A stretch of DNA of 55,027 bases from NCBI GenBank assembly GCA_017457955.1, contig JAFTGL010000003.1:1-55027 (forward strand). Reading direction: 5' to 3'. Shown in pieces: positions 50,140 through 55,027 of the stretch; position 1 is the stretch's first letter, and every line of letters begins with the position of its first letter. Source of the stretch: Ruminococcus sp. GTDB taxonomy: Bacteria; Bacillota; Clostridia; Oscillospirales; Acutalibacteraceae. A program made the position numbers and the translations under genes. The notes below the pieces were generated by a model. It was not told where the DNA came from. It worked only from the letters and a program-made list of their open reading frames with translations, and did not search any database.

Positions 50140-51303
50140 ATGGCTGAAAATGTTTCTGAGATCACAATTGAAGAGTTAGCCGACCTGCCCGAGAGCGGCT
50201 ATCAGCTGTATGATGTGCGCAGTGAAATGTCGTTCTCATACGGCAGTATCCCGCGTGCCGTCAGCTGTCCCGATGTCGCGGAAAGAGCCGGCAGGGGAGA
50301 TCTGCCGCGCGATAAAAAGCTCATCCTTTTCTGCATGCACGGAACACAGAGTGCGGAGTGCGCCGCTGTCTTAACAAAGCTCGGCTATGACGCTTACAGC
50401 TTGCAGGGCGGCTATGAAGCATGGCTGCGAAAGCACATGGACAGCGCCGACCGTTCCCGTGAGGTGGAACAGAGCCTGACCAAACGCCGCCGCTTCAAGG
50501 AGAACATCTTCCACCGCTTTACGAAAGCCATCGTCGAATTCGACATGATCCAACCTGGTGATAAGATCGCTGTATGCATTTCGGGCGGCAAGGACAGCAT
50601 GCTGATGGCAAAGCTCTTTCAGGAACTGAAGCGCCATGATAAATTCCCCTTTGAGCTGGTATTCCTCGTTATGGACCCGGGCTATAATGAGATCAACCGT
50701 CTGCTGATCGAGAACAACGCCCGCGCTTTGGGGATCCCGATCACGATCTTCGAGACCTCTATTTTTGACGCGGTGTATAAGGTTGAGAAATCTCCCTGCT
50801 ACTTGTGCGCCCGCATGCGCCGCGGTCATTTGTACAAGCAGGCGCAGGAGCTGGGCTGCAACAAGATCGCCCTCGGTCACCACTACGACGATGTGATCGA
50901 GACCATCCTGATGGGCATGCTCTGGGGCGGTCAGGTGCAGACGATGATGCCCAAGCTCCACAGCACCAATTACAAAGGCATGGAGCTGATCCGCCCGCTT
51001 TACTACATCCGCGAGGATGAGATCAAGGCGTGGCGCGATTATAACCATCTGCATTTCATCCAGTGCGCCTGCCGATTCACCGATACCTGCAGCTCCTGCC
51101 GCGACGACGGCACCTCCGCTTCCAAGCGCATGGATACCAAGCTGCTGATACAGAGTCTCAAAAAGGCCAATCCGCATATCGAGGCGAATATCTTCAACAG
51201 CATGCACAACGTGAATGTCGATACCGTCATCGCCTATAAAAAGGACGGTATCGTGCACCATTTTCTTGATGAGTATGAGAATGAGAACGGGGGTGACCTA
51301 TGA
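50140..51303 (+). CDS. Rhodanese-TtcA fusion, tRNA thiolation ATPase-like
   Basis: A 387-residue fusion. Residues ~8-100 are a rhodanese domain (QLYDVRSEMSFSYGSIPRA; active-site loop FCMHGTQS with Cys ~66). From ~125 a PP-loop domain of the TtcA family follows: SGGKDSML (~148), first pair CYLCARMRRGHL and later CRFTDTCSSC. TtcA makes 2-thiocytidine-32 in tRNA using an Fe-S cluster; the fused rhodanese could deliver the sulfur. The start at 50140 is chosen from GGAG eight bases upstream; ATG 50116 lies on a TATAAT-like sequence. It overlaps the next gene by 4 bp (ATGA). Confidence 0.85.
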   Translation: MAENVSEITIEELADLPESGYQLYDVRSEMSFSYGSIPRAVSCPDVAERAGRGDLPRDKKLILFCMHGTQSAECAAVLTKLGYDAYSLQGGYEAWLRKHMDSADRSREVEQSLTKRRRFKENIFHRFTKAIVEFDMIQPGDKIAVCISGGKDSMLMAKLFQELKRHDKFPFELVFLVMDPGYNEINRLLIENNARALGIPITIFETSIFDAVYKVEKSPCYLCARMRRGHLYKQAQELGCNKIALGHHYDDVIETILMGMLWGGQVQTMMPKLHSTNYKGMELIRPLYYIREDEIKAWRDYNHLHFIQCACRFTDTCSSCRDDGTSASKRMDTKLLIQSLKKANPHIEANIFNSMHNVNVDTVIAYKKDGIVHHFLDEYENENGGDL

Positions 51304-52913
51304 GTTCTCTGACCGATTATATCCGATGGTATGCCGATTTTTCATTCTATGAAAAGCCGTTCAACGAGGTCGACAACCTTGTCCTCAGCACGCTGGCTTA
51401 CTATCAGTTCGATGTAAAAAGACCTGCCGCCGTTCGCCGCTGCTGTACCAATTCAGCGGCAAAGGACAGCTTCCTGAAAGCGGTGATGGATTCCCGACGC
51501 TTCGGCAGTCTGATGGTATCCGAGTATTCGGAGGTATTCAGCCGCGACACGGGGACGCAGTTCGCGGCAATGATGTTTCATCTGCACGATAACGTCTACT
51601 ATATTTCCTTCCGCGGAACCGACAATTCCCTTGTCGGTTGGCGTGAGGACTTCGTGATGAGTTATCAGATGACACAGGGGCAAAAAACCGCCGTAGAGTA
51701 TCTGGAACGTGTGATCGAAGAAGGCGGCGAGTATTTCGTCGGCGGTCACAGCAAGGGCGGCAATCTGGCAATCTACGGAACCTGTCACCTCAGCGAAGCC
51801 AAGCTCAGGCGCGTCAAGCATATTTTCAACAACGACGGACCGGGACTCTGCCCCGAGGTCAGCGACGTCACCCTGATCGACAGGATCAAAAGCCGCCTGA
51901 CGGTCATCCTGCCGCAGTACTGCGTGTTCGGCAAGATCTTTGAGCACGATGTCCCCGACGTCCGGATCGTCACCAGCTCCAATAAAGGGCTTATGCAGCA
52001 CGATATCGTCAGCTGGGGCGTCAAATACGGAAAGCTCGACATGGTTTCATCCCTCGATCCCGCGTGTCACTGGATCGACGATGTGACCGACCGCTGGCTC
52101 GAGGATGTTTCGCCCGCAGAGCGCGAAAAGCTCGTCAACAGTATTTTCGATTCTGTCCAGTCAGGCGGAGCCGATACATACACCGAGGCGCTGTCAGGCG
52201 GCGTCGACGGCGCGGAGGATCTGTTGAAAAACATGGTCGAATCCGACAGCCTCAAAACCGTAGCCAAAATCCCCGAAAAAGCGCTGTTCGGCGACTTTAT
52301 GGAACGCCTGCGCAAGGGCAAGCTCGCCGCTTTTATCAACGCTAATCAGCTTGTCGAGGGTATCATCTTTGTCGTGATCGGTGTTTTGATGCTGATATTC
52401 CGTCAGTGGTCGTTCCAGATCATTATTACCGTTCTGCTCGGCGGATTGGTTCTGTTCCAGCTGATTTATACGATCAAGAAGCTCTATGAAAGTCATTGGG
52501 ACTTTAACGGCGAAAGGGTACGTTTCTATATCTTTTTCGCCATGCTGGCGGTATTCGCGATCATTCTGGTAAAGCAGCAGGCGATTTTTATTGTCGGCAG
52601 CGCGATCGCGGGCGTATGGCTGTTGGTGACAGCCTACAAGAGCTTTTTAGCCCTTAAAGAAAACCCCGAGAAGGACTTTGCCTTTTGGAAGAACCTCGTC
52701 AAAGGTATCCTGTACGCGGGGTGCGGCATTTTCATTATGCTTGCTCCGATCGAGACGCTGAAGTGGTTTGTGCTGACGCTTGGTGCGATCATGGCGATCG
52801 ACGGCGTCTGTACGATCGTTTATTCCTTTATACAGGCAAACGAGAAGTATTCGCGCAAGTACGATCATATCAAAGAAAAGGTAAGAAAAACCAAAGGAGA
52901 TAAAGAATCATGA
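51300..52913 (+). CDS. DUF2974 hydrolase fused to HdeD-like membrane domain
   Basis: A 537-residue two-part protein. Residues 1-~290: DUF2974/Mbeg1-like alpha/beta hydrolase with FNEVDNLVLSTLAYY, RGTDNSLVGWREDF and GGHSKGGNLAIYG (Ser ~154), paralogous to 18302-19426. Residues ~350-510: six membrane spans in pairs (LVEGIIFVVIGVLMLIF, IIITVLLGGLVLF, IFFAMLAVFAIILV...), like HdeD/DUF308 proteins. So the hydrolase is tethered to the inner face of the membrane, perhaps acting on phospholipids (inference). It overlaps the rhodanese-TtcA gene and the PAP2 gene by 4 bp each. Confidence 0.82.
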   Translation: MSSLTDYIRWYADFSFYEKPFNEVDNLVLSTLAYYQFDVKRPAAVRRCCTNSAAKDSFLKAVMDSRRFGSLMVSEYSEVFSRDTGTQFAAMMFHLHDNVYYISFRGTDNSLVGWREDFVMSYQMTQGQKTAVEYLERVIEEGGEYFVGGHSKGGNLAIYGTCHLSEAKLRRVKHIFNNDGPGLCPEVSDVTLIDRIKSRLTVILPQYCVFGKIFEHDVPDVRIVTSSNKGLMQHDIVSWGVKYGKLDMVSSLDPACHWIDDVTDRWLEDVSPAEREKLVNSIFDSVQSGGADTYTEALSGGVDGAEDLLKNMVESDSLKTVAKIPEKALFGDFMERLRKGKLAAFINANQLVEGIIFVVIGVLMLIFRQWSFQIIITVLLGGLVLFQLIYTIKKLYESHWDFNGERVRFYIFFAMLAVFAIILVKQQAIFIVGSAIAGVWLLVTAYKSFLALKENPEKDFAFWKNLVKGILYAGCGIFIMLAPIETLKWFVLTLGAIMAIDGVCTIVYSFIQANEKYSRKYDHIKEKVRKTKGDKES

Positions 52914-53458
52914 TTTGGGAAGCTGAATTTTTATCCTCACTGCAAAGTATCCGCACACCGTTTTTGGATGCGGTGATGAAATATCTGTCTTTGCTCGGAG
53001 AGCACGGTATCGTCGCGATCGCACTGAGCATCATTCTGATCATCTTCGCGAAGACCCGCCGCACGGGCTTTGAGGTGTTCCTGGCTATCGCTCTCGCGTA
53101 TCTTGTAGCGAATTTGATCATCAAGAACGCTGTCGCCCGTGTGCGTCCGTATGACGCGTATCCGTATTTAGAGGCGCTGGTGACAAAGCCGCACGACTGG
53201 TCGTTCCCCTCGGGACATTCGGTCAATGTATTTGCCGCCGCGACCGCGGTTTTCATGAATCACAAAAAGACAGGTATCATTGCTTTGATCATCGCCGCAC
53301 TGGTAGCCTTCTCCCGCCTGTATAACTGCGTCCATTATCCGACCGATGTGCTTGCGGGCGCGATCATCGGTATCGGTTTTGCGATTTTGGTGCATTATCT
53401 TGTCTATCCTGCCTGCGAGAAGGGCGTGCGCAAACTGCGCCGTCAAAAAGAGAATTGA
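52910..53458 (+). CDS. PAP2 family membrane phosphatase
   Basis: A 182-residue protein with five to six spans and the three PAP2 motifs: KNAVARVRPY (KX6RP), PSGHS and SRLYNCVHYPTDVLAG (SRX5HX3D). It dephosphorylates lipid phosphates such as undecaprenyl pyrophosphate or phosphatidate. It overlaps the hydrolase gene by 4 bp, so a joint role in membrane lipid turnover is plausible. Followed four bases later by the MmcQ gene. Confidence 0.92.
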   Translation: MIWEAEFLSSLQSIRTPFLDAVMKYLSLLGEHGIVAIALSIILIIFAKTRRTGFEVFLAIALAYLVANLIIKNAVARVRPYDAYPYLEALVTKPHDWSFPSGHSVNVFAAATAVFMNHKKTGIIALIIAALVAFSRLYNCVHYPTDVLAGAIIGIGFAILVHYLVYPACEKGVRKLRRQKEN

Positions 53459-53462
53459 TACT

Positions 53463-53855
53463 ATGACGGTGACAGAAGAATTGTTTGCTTACGCACAGAA
53501 CACCTACGGCGTTGTGCCCGATTATCCGTTCAGCACCGCGCCGACCTATGCTGTCCTTCGCCATCTGAGCAACCGCAAGTGGTTTGCGCTGTTTATGGAT
53601 GTACCGCGATCCCGATTGGGACTTGACGGAGAAGAGAAGGTCGATATCCTCAACATCAAGTGCGATCCTATCCTCAGCGGATCACTGCGTTTGCAGGAGG
53701 GCTATTTCCCCGCTTACCACATGAACCACGACGGCTGGCTTACGATCCTGCTCGATGGTACCGTTCCGACGGAGGAGATCATCCCTCTGCTCGACATGAG
53801 CTTTGAACTGACGATGGTCAAGCCGAAACGATCGAAAAAGAAAAACAAAGAATAA
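53463..53855 (+). CDS. MmcQ/YjbR family protein
   Basis: A 130-residue protein with the MmcQ/YjbR fold: TAPTYAVLRHLSNRKWFALF, then VDILNIKCDP and HMNHDGWLTILLDG. YjbR-type proteins resemble a double-wing DNA-binding domain and often accompany other enzymes; the role is unknown. The start at 53463 follows the PAP2 stop with no good SD, so translation is probably coupled. Ends with a Lys-rich tail. Confidence 0.88.
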   Translation: MTVTEELFAYAQNTYGVVPDYPFSTAPTYAVLRHLSNRKWFALFMDVPRSRLGLDGEEKVDILNIKCDPILSGSLRLQEGYFPAYHMNHDGWLTILLDGTVPTEEIIPLLDMSFELTMVKPKRSKKKNKE

Positions 53856-53857
53856 GA

Positions 53858-53902
53858 AAAGCCGCTGTATTCCACACGGATACAGCGGCTGAAGTTTTTT
53901 AA
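53858..53902. terminator. Bidirectional terminator between mmcQ-like and kinase genes
   Basis: AGCCGCTGTAT (53860-53870) and ATACAGCGGCT (53880-53890) form a perfect 11 bp stem; T6 follows a few bases later on the plus strand and CTTTTCTT on the minus strand. Confidence 0.88.
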
Positions 53903-53905
53903 CGT

Positions 53906-54520
53906 TTATCTCATTTTGATATACTCCGCGATCAGATCGACGATCTTATCCTCGCTCAGCTTGGATGAATCGATACACAGGTCATAGTTTTCCGCCATGC
54001 CCCATTTCTGACCGGAGTAAAAGCTGTAGTAATTGGCTCTGCTCTTATCGGTCTTGTTGATGATGTGCTCCGCCCTGACTGCGTCGATACCGTGCTTTTG
54101 CACGCTCTGTTCTTTTCTGTACGCCATATCCGCGTATACAAATATATTAACGCAGTTGGGGTTGTCGCGCAGGACATAGTCAGCACAGCGGCCGACGATA
54201 ACACAGTTCTCTTTCTCGGCGATCTCCTTGATGATTTTGTGCTGCAGCAGATACAGCTTGTCATTGACAGGCAGATCGCCCATCGCGGAGAAGCCGCTGC
54301 CGAAGCTGTACAATCCCATCGACAGGGAATAGAGTAAACTGTTTGCGGCTTTCTCATCGACGTCCTTGAAAACGTCCGGATCCATACCGCTTTCTTTCGC
54401 GGCAATGGAGATCAGCTCCTTATCATAAAAAGATATCCCGAGTTTAGCCGCGAGCTTCTGTCCGATGGAGCGGCCGCCGCTGCCGAATTTTCTGCCGATC
54501 GTAATAATGTACTTGTCCAT
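53906..54520 (-). CDS. Cytidylate kinase-like family protein
   Basis: A 204-residue P-loop kinase of the cytidylate_kin2 family: ITIGRKFGSGGRSIGQKLA with the G-x2-GSGGR-S nucleotide loop, then ISFYDKELI, VIVGRCADYVL and an arginine-rich lid (MAYRKEQSVQKHG). These proteins resemble CMP kinase but their substrate is unproven. The ATG follows AGAGGTAT. Single gene, with its start facing the rRNA promoter region. Confidence 0.85.
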   Translation of the reverse strand: MDKYIITIGRKFGSGGRSIGQKLAAKLGISFYDKELISIAAKESGMDPDVFKDVDEKAANSLLYSLSMGLYSFGSGFSAMGDLPVNDKLYLLQHKIIKEIAEKENCVIVGRCADYVLRDNPNCVNIFVYADMAYRKEQSVQKHGIDAVRAEHIINKTDKSRANYYSFYSGQKWGMAENYDLCIDSSKLSEDKIVDLIAEYIKMR

Positions 54521-54626
54521 ATCTATACCTCTTATTAAAATATAGCTATATCATGTATATTTGATATTATAATACCACAAAATAAGGAAAAGTAAATTAC
54601 AACTTTGTAATTTCTGCGAGTTTTAC

Positions 54627-54655
54627 TTGACCATTGTGAAAAAATGTGGTATAAC
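54627..54655 (+). promoter_or_regulatory. rRNA operon upstream promoter (P1)
   Basis: TTGACC (54627-54632) and TATAAC (54650-54655) at 17 bp, 178 bp upstream of a second promoter with the same orientation. Confidence 0.7.
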
Positions 54656-54660
54656 ATAAC

Positions 54661-54746
54661 TCGCGCCCGTCATATGGCGCCCGGAACCGCTTAGAAATCA
54701 AGTTGTTTCCCAAGTTCAGCGATACTTGATGGACGAGCGATTTTTT
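54661..54746 (+). ncRNA. Candidate structured leader or small RNA between rRNA promoters
   Basis: Starting at about the +1 of P1, two mutually exclusive folds are possible. One is GCGCC (54663-54667)/GGCGC (54676-54680). The other is TCGC (54661-54664)/GCGA (54737-54740) with CGTC (54668-54671)/GACG (54732-54735), next to a perfect ATCAAGT (54697-54703)/ACTTGAT (54724-54730) stem, followed by T6. This looks like a small attenuator; I do not recognise a known riboswitch. Confidence 0.35.
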
Positions 54747-54804
54747 GAGCCATTTTTCTTTAATAGGAATTTGAAAATTTTTTCAAAAAATTTCAAATTT
54801 CTTC

Positions 54805-54833
54805 TTGACATTTGCGCTCAGTTCGGATATAAT
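54805..54833 (+). promoter_or_regulatory. rRNA operon main promoter (P2) with AT-rich UP element
   Basis: TTGACA (54805-54810) and TATAAT (54828-54833) at 17 bp, full consensus. It is preceded by a strongly AT-rich stretch (54750-54803) that looks like an UP element. Confidence 0.9.
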
Positions 54834-55027
54834 ATGACTTACGCTGAGTAGCGAATGATTACACAAATGTAACTTTCGCTGGCGGCACAAAGGACCTTGA
54901 AAATTAAACAACGAAGAAGATAACCCGTAATTACTTTGAGAGCATTTGTGGAGACACAAAGAGTACTCAAGAAATTACAGATGTAAATTTACATCTAAGG
55001 TAATCTGGAAAACAGATTATTCCAAGA
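54834..55027 (+). other. Leader of an rRNA operon, 16S rRNA expected just beyond the window
   Basis: After P2 comes CCTTGAAAATTAAACAA (54895-54911), the phrase typical of Firmicutes rrn leaders, and several hairpins: AGCGAA/TTCGCT (54849-54880), TTTGTG/CACAAA (54945-54960), an 18 bp perfect palindrome (54979-54996) and TAATCTG/CAGATTA (55001-55019). No mature 16S sequence is present. Confidence 0.8.

Noticed and set aside
54834-55027. 16S rRNA gene inside the window
   Set aside because: The sequence is the leader only; the conserved 5' end of mature 16S rRNA is not reached.

Overview
The window looks like chromosomal DNA of a spore-forming, Gram-positive gut-type member of the Clostridia, most like Ruminococcus/Oscillospiraceae. 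The signs are: a roughly 50-55 % GC, purine-rich codon style; AGGAGG-type ribosome sites almost everywhere; TTGACA/TATAAT promoters; a CIRCE-controlled groESL operon; a tryptophan T-box; sporulation genes (yabP, yabQ, sigG, a spoIIQ-like LytM gene); and extracellular proteins with a starch-binding module and a dockerin. No species can be named from the sequence. I see no phage, transposase, plasmid or CRISPR; this is ordinary core chromosome with some accessory surface genes.

Layout. 1-0.64 kb: 3' end of a secreted starch-binding protein. 0.7-3.8 kb: the conserved rqcP-(HIT)-yabP-yabQ-divIC-yabR block, then hpf. 3.9-8.4 kb: an rRNA methyltransferase, an orphan substrate-binding protein, groES-groEL. 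8.4-13.7 kb (minus): a wall-polymer operon tagG-tagH-licD fusion-tarI-tarJ. 13.9-18.2 kb: potABCD polyamine transporter. 18.3-26.4 kb: a DUF2974 hydrolase, a HAD phosphatase, twin cyclophilin lipoproteins, an S1 protein, rmuC, sigG, alanine dehydrogenase. 26.5-31.8 kb: aquaporin, split chromate transporter, a flavodiiron/flavin-reductase/rubredoxin fusion with a free rubredoxin. 31.8-36.7 kb (minus): trpB-trpXYZ under a tryptophan T-box. 36.7-42.5 kb: a large two-HTH regulator divergent from a small conserved gene and a repeat-plus-dockerin secreted protein, then a DUF11 protein. 42.6-45.0 kb: tRNA-Val(GAC), a Ca2+/cation antiporter, the spoIIQ-like gene, tRNA-Leu(CAG). 45.1-54.5 kb: flavoprotein, sufC-sufB/D, a TMEM175-like channel, a lipoprotein hydrolase, veg, and a rhodanese-TtcA / DUF2974-membrane / PAP2 / MmcQ string. 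54.6-55.0 kb: tandem strong promoters and a hairpin-rich leader; the window stops just before a 16S rRNA gene would be expected.

The most interesting signal is regulatory. At all three sporulation transcription units (yabP, sigG, spoIIQ-like) a hairpin sits between the upstream vegetative gene and the start codon. Its 3' arm is the Shine-Dalgarno sequence, and its 5' arm or loop contains a good match to the -10 box of the expected sporulation sigma factor (sigma-E for yabP, sigma-G/F for the other two) with a correctly spaced -35. Transcripts started at the sporulation promoter would lack the 5' arm and have a free SD; read-through transcripts from the vegetative neighbour would be terminated or have the SD locked. 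RBS occlusion of read-through transcripts has been described for sigG in Bacillus; repetition of the same layout at yabP and the spoIIQ-like gene is what I flag as possibly undescribed.

Other points: an in-frame amber codon removes the last 24 codons of sufC; a degenerate SDR/epimerase-like domain is fused to LicD; a DUF2974 hydrolase is fused to an HdeD-like membrane domain; a short riboswitch-like structure lies between the two rRNA promoters. All function calls come from reading motifs by eye, without database searches.
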